From contig JAHDLO010000015.1 in the NCBI GenBank assembly GCA_018432235.1, forward strand, positions 453,988-517,987: a stretch of DNA of 64,000 bases. The letters run 5' to 3'. The notes below the pieces were generated by a model. That model was not told the DNA's origin. It ran no database searches and was given only the letters and a program-made list of their open reading frames with translations. Every line of letters begins with the position of its first letter. Position 1 is the stretch's first letter. Made by a program: the position numbers and the translations under genes. This document shows positions 43,671 to 52,451 of the stretch, one piece after another. The DNA is from Clostridiaceae bacterium (GTDB lineage Bacteria; Bacillota; Clostridia; Peptostreptococcales; Natronincolaceae).

Positions 43671-44120
43671 TTATAATTCCTTGCCGCAGGATTTGCAATA
43701 CCTTGCATCCTCATCATTCAAAGCGCCACAGTCCCTACAACGCAGCTTTACAATTTCCTTTGTTGCACCCTCACTTTTTTTGTCTAATAGTCCCTTTGCT
43801 GCATCTACATTTTCAATCACATCATTTATCATTTTCCCCGTTGCTTGATTAAAGGGCTTTAAATCCTCTCTGGCTTTATCGGGGTCTAATATCAGCCCTG
43901 CTCCTGCAGCACCCCTCTGTCCAATGCTCATAACAACACTACCGATAATTAAACAAATCATACCGATTACCGCTCGAACAAAGAAGGGCGGTGGCCCAAA
44001 GCCAAAGCTTGGTTGCTCGGTAATAAAAAAGGATGACATAAATAAAATAAAGCCCAATACCATCAATCCCATGCCAAAATAATAGAGCTGCTTTCTCTCC
44101 TTAGAAATTTTATTGCTCAT
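43671..44120 (-). CDS. membrane protein with C-terminal zinc ribbon
   Basis: About 149 residues: two hydrophobic helices (around 12-33 and 46-66), a linker, and a C-terminal zinc ribbon CRDCGALNDEDARYCKSCGKEL (CxxC-x10-CxxC). ATG 44120 follows GGAGATGG. Such proteins are membrane-anchored; function unknown. Confidence 0.82.
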   Translation of the reverse strand: MSNKISKERKQLYYFGMGLMVLGFILFMSSFFITEQPSFGFGPPPFFVRAVIGMICLIIGSVVMSIGQRGAAGAGLILDPDKAREDLKPFNQATGKMINDVIENVDAAKGLLDKKSEGATKEIVKLRCRDCGALNDEDARYCKSCGKEL

Positions 44121-44158
44121 ACACCCATCTCCTGTCATTATCTTTTAGACTCAATACT

Positions 44159-44674
44159 TTACTTTATAATATTCAATATTTTATCAAGGATTTCTTCTTC
44201 GGTGCTCTGACTATTATCAAGCTTAGTTGTGGACATCATGCTGTATAGGCTTTGCTTTTTTATGCTGGCTGCAGCCTGTTCATCTTTTTCTTGTAGGCTT
44301 TTCTCATCCTTTGAGGATCGAGACAGGATTCTTTCTCTCAATACATCCTCCGAGCAGGTTAGTGTTATCCTGTATTCATCGAATTCAAAGTCCTTAACCC
44401 AGTCTCTAACCTTATCCATCAGTGCATCTGTATGAAGAACCCAACTGAATATTACATATTTGATTGAATTGTTCCTCATAAAGTTCCCTAAAAGGTGCTT
44501 TATATTATCCTCAACCATAGCTTTGTTTTCTTCGTTCACTACAAAGGGATTGATGCTCCAGCACCAATCGCCATCTAACCACACCGAATTTTCTAATCTT
44601 TTATTCAAAAGTCTACTGATGGTGGTTTTTCCTGAGGCCATGGTACCATTAATTATAATAAATTGCTTTTTCAT
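44159..44674 (-). CDS. P-loop kinase (AAA-type nucleoside/shikimate kinase-like)
   Basis: About 171 residues. Walker A is GTMASGKTT near the N-terminus, and WLDGDWCWSINPFVV holds the conserved Asp of small-molecule kinases; RERILSRS is the lid. ATG 44674 follows GGGTGATG. The substrate may be an antibiotic or nucleotide (zeta-toxin/chloramphenicol-phosphotransferase-like fold, inference). It ends 12 bp before... the preceding GNAT gene starts upstream at 45150. Confidence 0.8.
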   Translation of the reverse strand: MKKQFIIINGTMASGKTTISRLLNKRLENSVWLDGDWCWSINPFVVNEENKAMVEDNIKHLLGNFMRNNSIKYVIFSWVLHTDALMDKVRDWVKDFEFDEYRITLTCSEDVLRERILSRSSKDEKSLQEKDEQAAASIKKQSLYSMMSTTKLDNSQSTEEEILDKILNIIK

Positions 44675-44685
44675 TTCATCACCCA

Positions 44686-45150
44686 CTATTCCGATTCCAT
44701 GAAGACTGCATGATTAGTAACCTTAAGGCCGCATTTCTCATAAAGCCTTTGGGCAGGTACATTGTCAGTGTAGAGCCTCACCCTTACTGCATTTGTTAGT
44801 GTCTGGACTTCAAAGGCTTTTTGCATTAGCTGGTAGGCAATACCCCTTCTTCTATATTCAGGTGCTGTCCAAATTTCATCTACATAGATAACGCCACCTT
44901 GCCATTTACCTAGCTTAGGCGTATGTATTATTGTAATCCAAGCCACATACCTACCTTCTACGAGTGCCCCATACCCGTAAAAGCCCTCCTGTCTTAACTG
45001 TTGAAGAGCTTCACTAAAATCCTTATCCCTGTTGATTCTCTTTTCTTCCTGGCTACTTTCCACACCATTTATTCTCCAAGCAACCATATCATCGAATTTA
45101 TGATAGTTTTTTTCAGTTATTCTTTCAATAGCTATTTCTGAGGGATTCAT
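44686..45150 (-). CDS. GNAT family N-acetyltransferase
   Basis: 154 residues: motif A YRRRGIAYQLMQKA, C-terminal AQRLYEKCGLKV. AGGAG precedes ATG. 11 bp from the kinase start. Confidence 0.86.
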   Translation of the reverse strand: MNPSEIAIERITEKNYHKFDDMVAWRINGVESSQEEKRINRDKDFSEALQQLRQEGFYGYGALVEGRYVAWITIIHTPKLGKWQGGVIYVDEIWTAPEYRRRGIAYQLMQKAFEVQTLTNAVRVRLYTDNVPAQRLYEKCGLKVTNHAVFMESE

Positions 45151-45191
45151 GTGATTTCTCTCCTTATTATGAAGGGTATTGTAGTAAACAA

Positions 45192-46196
45192 CTATTTTGA
45201 CTTTATAATTTTAAATTCCTCTGTTAGATTTCCAATAGTCATGCCTTTAAGAAGTACTTTAAAGTAGTTCTCAAAGGTCTCATCAATTGGCTTGGGCTGT
45301 TCCTTAAGATATTTTAGCAGAACAACCGAAAAAACATGAGAGCCTTCATCATGCTTATCCAAATATGCTAGCGGGTCTTTAATAAGCCCTGCCTTTTCTG
45401 AAACATATAGCTCCATTGCCTCTACGACATTTTCTTCTATGAAACCTTGAATAGTTGAATATCCGAATTGTGGATTCTGATTTTCAAAGGCTTCTTTAAT
45501 TAAGCTGTCCTCAGCCAGAGCTTCAAGCTCTTTCTTTAGTCTATCCCTATTATATGGCGGATGAAACATTTCGTGTATCGCAATGCGAAGGGTTGTTTCC
45601 TTTGAGTAGGCTACGTCAGATATATAGCTGGGATTGCAAAGCTTAATACCATGTGGTGAAGCAAAGCTACATAAATACAGAGTTATAGAGTTATCTTTGA
45701 TCCCTTTACCCAAAAGGACTTCAAGCTCCTTTTGTATGTTATATTCCTTCATAAAGCCATCAAGCTCTGTCTGTTTCTCTTTAATTAAAGGTAATCTTTC
45801 CTTAATCCAGTAATCCTTGAAGCCATTTGCCTCCAGCTCCCTTATTAAATGTGCAGCGGGTTTTAACATATCCCTTTTGTTTTCCCAATTGTCAGGATTA
45901 AAATAGCTATATTTTGAAAAGCTGCTTTTCAATAGCTCTTGATTTTCCAATAATTCTGCTAAAACTACATTTTCAAAGCCCTCTACTGATGATATAACTA
46001 AAGCAAGATAAGGGCTAATCATGCCTTTTGTCTTTTCCGCCAGCGCTTTAGCGTATTTCCTTCCTTCATCTGACATCAAATCCTTAAATTTCAAATAGGC
46101 CGCCGTATGATGCTTTGTATAGAAATCAACTCCCGTAATGACATTCAGAAAGTTGAGGATATCCAAGTTATAGGATTCTTTTATAATAATGCTCAA
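45192..46196 (-). CDS. putative zinc metallopeptidase (HEMFH)
   Basis: About 334 residues. TLRIAIHEMFHPPYNRD contains an HExxH zinc motif at about residue 200, and an Glu-rich helix (GFIEENVVEAMELYVSEKAG) about 60 residues later can give the third ligand, a gluzincin-like arrangement. No signal peptide. Family not recognised. TTG 46196 is favoured by AGGGGTG spacing; GTG 46205 touches the SD. Overlaps the operon order with the DUF1361 gene 11 bp upstream. Confidence 0.75.
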   Translation of the reverse strand: MSIIIKESYNLDILNFLNVITGVDFYTKHHTAAYLKFKDLMSDEGRKYAKALAEKTKGMISPYLALVISSVEGFENVVLAELLENQELLKSSFSKYSYFNPDNWENKRDMLKPAAHLIRELEANGFKDYWIKERLPLIKEKQTELDGFMKEYNIQKELEVLLGKGIKDNSITLYLCSFASPHGIKLCNPSYISDVAYSKETTLRIAIHEMFHPPYNRDRLKKELEALAEDSLIKEAFENQNPQFGYSTIQGFIEENVVEAMELYVSEKAGLIKDPLAYLDKHDEGSHVFSVVLLKYLKEQPKPIDETFENYFKVLLKGMTIGNLTEEFKIIKSK

Positions 46197-46207
46197 TAGT
46201 ATCACCC

Positions 46208-46948
46208 CTATAAGATTTTCTGCTCTCGATAGCTGTTAGTAAATCTATGATCTTCTCCACCTACATAAATAAAGAGATAGAATATGACATATATAAAGAA
46301 GCTTAGTATGAAAAATTGCAATGAAAAAACGAATGAAGTCTTATTTATGCTTGATAGAAGATATCTAATTAATCCTATAGGATTAAATATAACATCCCAG
46401 GAATTGAAGCGTATAAACCTCCCCAAATAAATGGCATACCCGCTTAGGATATGGACAAAAATTGCAAAGCCCCATCCCGCCAGTCTACTGCTTCTTCTTT
46501 CAATGTGAGCCTGTAGAAAATAGAGGGAGAAAACACTTAAAGCACAGCCTATAAATACAGCGAAGGTAATGGACAAAAGGTTGTTCCATGGTAGCCTCTC
46601 GAAGCTGTATAATATTTGCGGAAGACCTGAGTAAGGCGTATAGGCTGGGTTTGAGTAATAAAAGCTGTCATTGCTTAGATGTATGTAATCTGTAATAATG
46701 TATACGGCATTGGGAAAAAAGAATAACCACAGTAGTCCCGAAATCAACTTACTTATCATTCTTAGTCCAGAGGCCGGCTTTGAAGCATTGTAAATAAAAA
46801 TCAGCGAAAACACCATTGGCGCCCAAGCTAATATCAGATTCCATATGAGGTAATAGGTGTTAAAGGGGCCGCCAAGGATTATCCAGCCTGTTAGCAAAGC
46901 AGTTAATATTGCCAATACCAATGTTGCCTTTATAATTCTATTGTTCAT
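46208..46948 (-). CDS. DUF1361 membrane protein
   Basis: About 246 residues with 6-7 membrane helices. The family pattern is clear: LIWNLILAWAPMVFSLIF, LFFFPNAVYIITDYIHL and GRFIRFNSWDVIFNP. ATG 46948 is 7 nt from AGGAG (46951 also possible). Function of DUF1361 proteins is unknown. Confidence 0.88.
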   Translation of the reverse strand: MNNRIIKATLVLAILTALLTGWIILGGPFNTYYLIWNLILAWAPMVFSLIFIYNASKPASGLRMISKLISGLLWLFFFPNAVYIITDYIHLSNDSFYYSNPAYTPYSGLPQILYSFERLPWNNLLSITFAVFIGCALSVFSLYFLQAHIERRSSRLAGWGFAIFVHILSGYAIYLGRFIRFNSWDVIFNPIGLIRYLLSSINKTSFVFSLQFFILSFFIYVIFYLFIYVGGEDHRFTNSYREQKIL

Positions 46949-47135
46949 CATATCACTCCTGATAAGCAGATTTAATGGATATTATATTAGTGCTTAGTAT
47001 CACTTAAAATTGAATAAGGCATAAAGTAATTTCTCATAATGCGCTGCTGAGGATTAAATTCGTCTATGAAATTATAACTTAGGGAGTCTTATAAGTCAGA
47101 AGACATAAGACGCTAGTACCCTAAAGCCAATTGCT

Positions 47136-48110
47136 TTATAATGCAGTCATATTGCCTCTCAGCAATAAAAACGGAATAACTATATTTATCAGAATATAGA
47201 TGATGAGGAAAAAGGATTTAAAGGTATGCTTGTATATACCCGTTTCACTGCCTTTTTCTTTAATATATTGACCAATTGCCAGCCTATGCTTATATAACTT
47301 TATCGCAGCGAAAATAAAAAACATGGAGAACAGTGCAGGGTGCAATATGCTTTTAAAAGGTGACTTTATCATGCTAAACAGTAAATTGTATAAAATCACT
47401 ATAAAATTGTTGAGGACATGTAGTAAAATAGCCCACTTTATAGAATACTCAATAGCGACATACCCTAGTATTAAGCCCACCACAGCTGCAAAAATGCTCT
47501 GAAATATATGCATGTGCATAAGACCAAATAGCATAGAGGAAACGACTATAGCAAACACCTTACCATACTTTTCTAAGGTCCTGAGGATTGCTCCTCTAAA
47601 TAGCAGTTCTTCAAAAACAGGACCTATAATAGCCACATATATTATTCGACTGAGGCTTGGATTAGAAATCTTTATTGAATCAATGTATGTCTTAATACTA
47701 TATCCCCAAACGTTGAAGCCCGCTTCAGCAAGCCTAGAGAATAAAACAAAGGTGAATTGACTGCCTAAAAACAACAGCACCATGAACCCAAAAACCTCAC
47801 GCTTCATTTCCTTATTTTTGAGCCTTAAATCCTTTAATAATGCTTCCTTGCGATATATGCAAATAATTAACGTCCCTAGTATGTAATACCACATAGTCAA
47901 AAACCATTCTTGACTTTTCATTGCGTTTACTACTATTTCGGGTGCTATTATATTATTTGGCGTGTACTCTTGTATAAAATAACTTAAGAGCCAGACTATA
48001 AAGATTAATATCGTGAGTAATTCTAAATAAATCAATACTCTTGAAAGCTTATTGACATCTTTTTTTAGCGTTTTTTTATCGTAGCCTATAGCACTGACAG
48101 TATTCTCCAT
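47136..48110 (-). CDS. CPBP family intramembrane metalloprotease (CAAX/Abi)
   Basis: 324 residues, about eight hydrophobic segments. The catalytic motifs are PVFEELLFRGAIL (EExxxR), FGLMHMHIFQ (FxxxH) and HVLNNF (HxxxN). Family members cleave prenylated peptides or process bacteriocins and provide self-immunity. AAAGGGG before ATG. The 187 bp after it (46949-47135) hold only an imperfect hairpin (47086-47111). Confidence 0.9.
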   Translation of the reverse strand: MENTVSAIGYDKKTLKKDVNKLSRVLIYLELLTILIFIVWLLSYFIQEYTPNNIIAPEIVVNAMKSQEWFLTMWYYILGTLIICIYRKEALLKDLRLKNKEMKREVFGFMVLLFLGSQFTFVLFSRLAEAGFNVWGYSIKTYIDSIKISNPSLSRIIYVAIIGPVFEELLFRGAILRTLEKYGKVFAIVVSSMLFGLMHMHIFQSIFAAVVGLILGYVAIEYSIKWAILLHVLNNFIVILYNLLFSMIKSPFKSILHPALFSMFFIFAAIKLYKHRLAIGQYIKEKGSETGIYKHTFKSFFLIIYILINIVIPFLLLRGNMTAL

Positions 48111-48165
48111 AGCCTAACCCCTTTGTTTTAATTTCATCAATTAGATTTTCTTTCTCTTTTGATTC

Positions 48166-48585
48166 CTAGGACTTTTTCTTATTGGGCTTTCTCTTTATAA
48201 GTAACAGCTTTTTGATATCCTCTACTAAAGCTGAGTTGGTTAAATCAATAAACATCCATTTTCCGTCATGATATTGATGGGTATTGTCATAGAAATCATT
48301 TATAAAAGCTGTGTAATCTGTCCTTGCTGTCTCAAATTTTTTACGTTCCTGCCTGCCATATATGATAAGGACTCTAAGGGCATTATCCCTTGGATACAGT
48401 GTACACAGGGTCTTACCTCCCCTTCTATACTTTAGCTCAAAATGTCCCTCCTTACCGCCCTTATCCCAAAGCATGTCCATCACGTAATTCTCCTGTATAA
48501 AGCCGTTAATCTCCTGCCACGCTTGAAATGCGGTCATACCCATTATTGAAATAAGTTCCTCCTGTGTCGGTATTCTCTCCAGCAT
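48166..48585 (-). CDS. DUF3788 protein
   Basis: About 139 residues matching DUF3788: IPTQEELISIMGMTAFQAWQEIN, then WDKGGKEGHFELKYRRGGKTLCTLYP, ending with a KRKPNKKKS basic tail. ATG 48585 follows GGAGGAA; a longer reading has no SD. Function unknown. Confidence 0.82.
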   Translation of the reverse strand: MLERIPTQEELISIMGMTAFQAWQEINGFIQENYVMDMLWDKGGKEGHFELKYRRGGKTLCTLYPRDNALRVLIIYGRQERKKFETARTDYTAFINDFYDNTHQYHDGKWMFIDLTNSALVEDIKKLLLIKRKPNKKKS

Positions 48586-48703
48586 GTGAATTCCTCCTCT
48601 TATTTTTTCAATAATTATATCAAAGTTATAGGACAGCATTATGTCATATTATCCTTCTCTTTATCCTAGAAAAGACAGCAGATATAACGCTTGGGGAAGC
48701 ATA

Positions 48704-49408
48704 TTAAAGAGCTTGTACACTCTCGTAACTAGTAATATCCTGGCGACCTAAGGCATCTTGAAGATAGTTGCATAGTACTGACCACAGCTGCGGCTTATTT
48801 ATATCATCAAGCTGACATAGTAAAAAGGCCTGAAGGCTTTCCCCATAATTGGCATCAATCGCCATCATTTCTGCAACGCCGTATTTATTATATGTTGGCA
48901 GCTTGTTTTTCAGCTTGCACAGTAAATCATTCATCATTTGTAGATTAGTCGCTGTAAAATACAAGAAATCGGCATACCTTTTCTTCTCGAATAAATCTAT
49001 ACCATCTGCTGCTATGGTTTCAAGCCAAAACTGATAGTCTTTTTTTGAAGAATCATTTATATTCTCCCTATAGTCCTCTATCTTTTGTATTGCAGTACTT
49101 TTTATCCTCTCCAGCTTTTTATCAGGATCATATACAATAGAACCTGAGGCGTATATTCGCATTGAGGTCTTGTCCGTCCTTAACCTATCATAATACTTCC
49201 ATTCTGGAGAAATAAAATATTCAAACTCTTGACCCTCAAAGTATTCTCTGCCCCTCATGGATTTGAATGCCTCCGGCCATATGAAAAAAACATCAATATC
49301 TGAGCGGTCAGTCATTTCTCCCGTAACATAGGAGCCAGCCACCATCGCTGCCATTATACCATGCTTTTTCTCCATATAATTGATATATCTACCTATGATA
49401 TCGCTCAA
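48704..49408 (-). CDS. nucleotidyltransferase (aminoglycoside adenylyltransferase-like)
   Basis: 234 residues. VAGSYVTGEMTDRSDIDVFFIW is the GSx(6-10)DxD NTP-transfer motif of Pol-beta-fold enzymes, and a C-terminal helical region follows. Related to stand-alone nucleotidyltransferases that modify antibiotics or nucleic acid targets. TTG 49408, 5-6 nt after GGGGGAT. Confidence 0.83.
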   Translation of the reverse strand: MSDIIGRYINYMEKKHGIMAAMVAGSYVTGEMTDRSDIDVFFIWPEAFKSMRGREYFEGQEFEYFISPEWKYYDRLRTDKTSMRIYASGSIVYDPDKKLERIKSTAIQKIEDYRENINDSSKKDYQFWLETIAADGIDLFEKKRYADFLYFTATNLQMMNDLLCKLKNKLPTYNKYGVAEMMAIDANYGESLQAFLLCQLDDINKPQLWSVLCNYLQDALGRQDITSYESVQAL

Positions 49409-49442
49409 TATTATCCCCCTTTTTACTTTAATACGTCTTATT

Positions 49443-49892
49443 TTACAGCCGACTTTTCTGTTGCTCAGCAGACCTCTTTATGAAGTCTTCTAAAAATCTG
49501 CTTAAGGCTGGTCTAATATGTGGACTCAGATTTTCAGGAATTTTCTCCATGTCAAACCATTTCAAATCTAAAACCTCGGATGCTTGGGGCTTTAGTTCTC
49601 CACTAAAGTCATTGCATAGATAAACGATATCTATTATACTTACGGTGTTTCCATCGGGATAGGTATATTCCATTTCAGGCCCCGAAAAAACATCAAATAG
49701 CACTATTTTATTTGCAATTAAGCCTGTTTCTTCCAGCAGCTCACGTTTTGCAGCAGCCTCTATCACTTCCCCATACTCCACACGTCCCCCGGCATATCCC
49801 CAGCACTTGTTATCCTTGCGCTGTTGTAGCAGTACTTTATTATCCTTATATATAATCACACTAGCCCCACAGGACTGGTAAAAATTTTTCAT
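49443..49892 (-). CDS. Nudix hydrolase
   Basis: 149 residues with the full Nudix box GRVEYGEVIEAAAKRELLEETGL (written here only in part because of length: GX5EX7REUXEEXGU). The N-terminus CGASVIIYKDNKVLLQQRK is typical. GAGGGGG before ATG. Forms a tandem Nudix pair with the gene at 49908 (15-bp gap). Confidence 0.9.
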   Translation of the reverse strand: MKNFYQSCGASVIIYKDNKVLLQQRKDNKCWGYAGGRVEYGEVIEAAAKRELLEETGLIANKIVLFDVFSGPEMEYTYPDGNTVSIIDIVYLCNDFSGELKPQASEVLDLKWFDMEKIPENLSPHIRPALSRFLEDFIKRSAEQQKSRL

Positions 49893-49907
49893 ACAGCTCC
49901 CCCTCTT

Positions 49908-50414
49908 CTATTTGGATGCAGCATGATCCTTGTATGCTAGGTATTTTTTAAGAGTCGCAACATGCATCGGATAGAGCAGCTGTGGCTTATCTAATAGTTG
50001 CTTTATCTCCTCCAGGGTTACCCATCGCATATTTCTTGATTCATTGGACTCAGTAAGCAGTTCGCCACGGACTTTGCAAATAAACACCTGCACCAAAATA
50101 GGATAAGCTCCTAGTATGTTCTGGGAGGAGGAAAATGGCTCATAGCTTATCACTCGATACCCTTCTGCCTCTACTACGCTACAATTCTCTTCTCCGACTA
50201 TTTCAGTAATCTCAAGACCTGTCTCTTCTTTAATTTCTCTACGTAAGCAATCAAATATATTCTCAAATTCTCGAATCTTACCTGCAGGAATCTCTATTAA
50301 TCCCCTCTCTTCGATTGCATCCTCCTTGTATCTATCTTGTATAAGGATATAATCCTCACCATTGACGTTCTTTTCTAATATGCCTCCCACACCGGGTATA
50401 GCGAATTTCTCCAT
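49908..50414 (-). CDS. Nudix hydrolase
   Basis: 168 residues with the Nudix box beginning GKIREFENIFDCLRREIKEE. Resembles ADP-ribose-pyrophosphatase-like Nudix proteins. AAGGGG before ATG. Tandem with the gene at 49443; the two are not copies, as sequence outside the box differs. Confidence 0.9.
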   Translation of the reverse strand: MEKFAIPGVGGILEKNVNGEDYILIQDRYKEDAIEERGLIEIPAGKIREFENIFDCLRREIKEETGLEITEIVGEENCSVVEAEGYRVISYEPFSSSQNILGAYPILVQVFICKVRGELLTESNESRNMRWVTLEEIKQLLDKPQLLYPMHVATLKKYLAYKDHAASK

Positions 50415-50453
50415 AGCTTTGTCCCCTTACGCCGTATTATTTTAGTTGATATT

Positions 50454-50954
50454 TTATTCAAAAATAAGGTCATATTTACAGGCTTTAATTGGGTCAACAG
50501 AATAAGCAGGAGATTCATGGAAGCAGCCCGTTATTCCACTTAGCGCACCTTCTATAAGCTCAATGGCCATAAAGGCTGGAAAGTTTTTTCCATCACGGGT
50601 AGTTATACCAAATGCCTTCGCCTCTTTAAATCCAAATCTAGGGTAATAGGTGGGATGACCATAAATGATTACAGAGCCGTAACCCTTCGACTTAGCGATC
50701 CCTAAAGAATGTCTTATTAAAGCACTGCCAATTCCATGTTTTTGATAAGCAGGTAACACGCTTACAGGTCCAAAACCAATGACATCCTTCTTGATTCCCG
50801 TCGGCATCAGCACATACCCTTTACAATACATAATGTTGCCCACCAGCCTACCATCTAGCTCTGCCACAAAATCCAGCTGTGGTATAAAGTATTCCTCTAC
50901 TTTTCGCCAGTCCTTTTCCTCTTCAAGCCTTATAACTAATGCCAGAATAATCAA
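50454..50954 (-). CDS. GNAT family N-acetyltransferase, YhbS type, with an apparent N-terminal deletion
   Basis: Up to 166 residues. Motif A YQKHGIGSALIRHS and the family-specific SVIIYGHPTYYPRFGFKEA are present. Compared with the remembered YhbS pattern, the segment between KVEEY and FIPQLDFVAE lacks about 28 residues (normally ELTREAFWN...). TTG 50954 is the first standard start but touches the SD AGGAGG; ATT or CTG (50945) is better spaced. Possibly a decaying gene. Confidence 0.75.
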   Translation of the reverse strand: MIILALVIRLEEEKDWRKVEEYFIPQLDFVAELDGRLVGNIMYCKGYVLMPTGIKKDVIGFGPVSVLPAYQKHGIGSALIRHSLGIAKSKGYGSVIIYGHPTYYPRFGFKEAKAFGITTRDGKNFPAFMAIELIEGALSGITGCFHESPAYSVDPIKACKYDLIFE

Positions 50955-50970
50955 CCTCCTAACACAAAAT

Positions 50971-51042
50971 TAGGGTGTGTCTGAATACTCCGAAGGGAGC
51001 AGATTTTACAGAACCCTTGAGTGGGTCTTTAGACACACCCTA
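50971..51042. repeat. inverted-repeat element with 12-bp perfect arms
   Basis: TAGGGTGTGTCT (50971-50982) and AGACACACCCTA (51031-51042) bound 72 bp. The right arm contains the TAG stop of the GNAT gene at 51040. The minus-strand core GTGTCTAAAGACCC resembles the element at 14487-14548. A terminator for that gene is possible (T-rich after the left arm on the minus strand), but the length and outer arms look more like a small repeat. Confidence 0.6.
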
Positions 51043-51849
51043 GTATGAAACAGACTTTCTCATATTGATTTGTCCTCGTTCCACTTTTTTTTCATAGCCT
51101 AATCCTTCATAAAGACTAATCCCTTTTCTATTATCCATATCACAGGCTAAGAAGCTTCTTTTAGCGCCGCAGGCCCTTCCCCAGTCAAGAGCATGACAAA
51201 TGAGGTTTAAACCAATTTTTTTGGAATGAAATTCAGGCGTCACCGCCACCTCTCGAAGCCATAACACCGCTCCTTTTTCACTTTCAAAGCCGTACAAAGA
51301 CACACAGCATACGCCCACAATACTATCCTCCAGCTTAGCTACAAAAATATTGGAATGCTCTGCTTCATGCCATTCCCTCAGCCACTCAGCAGTTTCGCCA
51401 TAATACCCACGAGAAAGTCCCTTGCAGGCTTTAGTTATGGCAGAAGCTTTATCGTATTCATTATCAGTTATTTCATCAATTCTTAGATTACCAGGGGTTT
51501 TGATATCTGCCTTGTCCATGTTGTTTTTCCAGAAGTCCACCCATTCACTGACGATTTCAAAGCCCTGTCGACTCATTTCGTCTAAATACTCAACAGGAAT
51601 AAAATCTACCTCTATATCTTTAATCCCTTCGCCTTCAATTAATGACGTGATTGTTTTATTTAATCCTGATAGAAAAGCATCCTTTGCGTTTGCTGCCCAA
51701 TCGATTTTTATTTTATCATCCAGTCGAGTAAACATAAATATTGCATCCTCACTATCAACCACTAAGCTTGCATTTTGCATATCCTCAGCATCAGCATATG
51801 CCAGTGACGTAAATTGATATTCCCTTGCCTTATCAATTAGATTAACCAT
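51040..51849 (-). CDS. GNAT family N-acetyltransferase with N-terminal extension
   Basis: 269 residues. The N-terminal 115 residues are not a recognised domain, though a second degenerate GNAT fold is possible. The C-terminal GNAT domain has VTPEFHSKKIGLNLICHAL (motif A without the usual RxxGxG) and RKGISLYEGLGY. GGGGGAAA before ATG. Its stop codon lies inside the inverted repeat at 50971-51042. Confidence 0.83.
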   Translation of the reverse strand: MVNLIDKAREYQFTSLAYADAEDMQNASLVVDSEDAIFMFTRLDDKIKIDWAANAKDAFLSGLNKTITSLIEGEGIKDIEVDFIPVEYLDEMSRQGFEIVSEWVDFWKNNMDKADIKTPGNLRIDEITDNEYDKASAITKACKGLSRGYYGETAEWLREWHEAEHSNIFVAKLEDSIVGVCCVSLYGFESEKGAVLWLREVAVTPEFHSKKIGLNLICHALDWGRACGAKRSFLACDMDNRKGISLYEGLGYEKKVERGQINMRKSVSY

Positions 51850-51875
51850 AGATTTTCCCCCTTATTTTATATTAA

Positions 51876-52184
51876 CTACTTTGAAGCAATACTCCCCTTA
51901 CCTTCAAATCTTTTATTATACTTATCCAGTACACCCTGAAGGCATGCTTGAAGGTCTACCTTTGCCTCATTTGCCACACAAACTAGACTGAAAAGAACAT
52001 CTCCCAGCTCTTCCTTGAAGCTTTCTGTAGTGATAAAAGTCTTGTTACCATAGTCTGTGGATTTTAAGACCTCCTTTGAAAGCTCCCCTACCTCAGAGGC
52101 TAAATCGATAATTCTGATTGCTACAGTAGCATTAAGCCCCTTTTCCTTTGCAAATTGATTAACTGCTTCCTGCATTTCCTTCAT
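51876..52184 (-). CDS. MazG-type nucleotide pyrophosphohydrolase
   Basis: 102 residues with the all-alpha NTP-PPase motif: ASEVGELSKEVLK (ExxE) and FKEELGDVLFSLVCVANE (ExxD), the Mg-binding residues. It removes pyrophosphate from non-canonical or excess NTPs. GGGGGGA before ATG. 26 bp upstream of the large GNAT gene. Confidence 0.88.
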   Translation of the reverse strand: MKEMQEAVNQFAKEKGLNATVAIRIIDLASEVGELSKEVLKSTDYGNKTFITTESFKEELGDVLFSLVCVANEAKVDLQACLQGVLDKYNKRFEGKGSIASK

Positions 52185-52302
52185 TGGTATCCCCCCTCTG
52201 GATTTTAAGAGTCACTGCTTAAAATACTATATACATCACAGTCAACATACTTACCTTCGTTGTGCCATTTATGTATAAATCTGGTACATCTATTGAAAAA
52301 TA

Positions 52303-52338
52303 AAAGGGCTTAAATAGACCCTATTCTAAAAACCCTTT
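52303..52338 (-). terminator. intrinsic terminator between the APH-like and MazG-type genes
   Basis: AAAGGG pairs with CCCTTT, inner TAGA/TCTA, and the minus strand continues into TTATTTTT. It ends transcripts from the APH-like gene 114 bp upstream. A good -10 TATAAT lies just beyond it at about 52357-52362 (minus strand), so a promoter-to-attenuator arrangement for the MazG gene is also possible. Confidence 0.6.
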
Positions 52339-52451
52339 GTATTAAAGATTATATAATTATACCATTTTCTTCGTATTTTTTAAATATTATGACAAATATT
52401 ATTTATATTGTCTACTGATTATTTAATGTGGTTTGATTAAGTATGAATGCA

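Noticed and set aside
47086..47111. Hairpin GTCTTAT/ATAAGAC after the CPBP protease gene as a terminator
   Set aside because: The stem is AT-rich and only 7 bp with a 12-nt loop, and no T-run follows on the minus strand.
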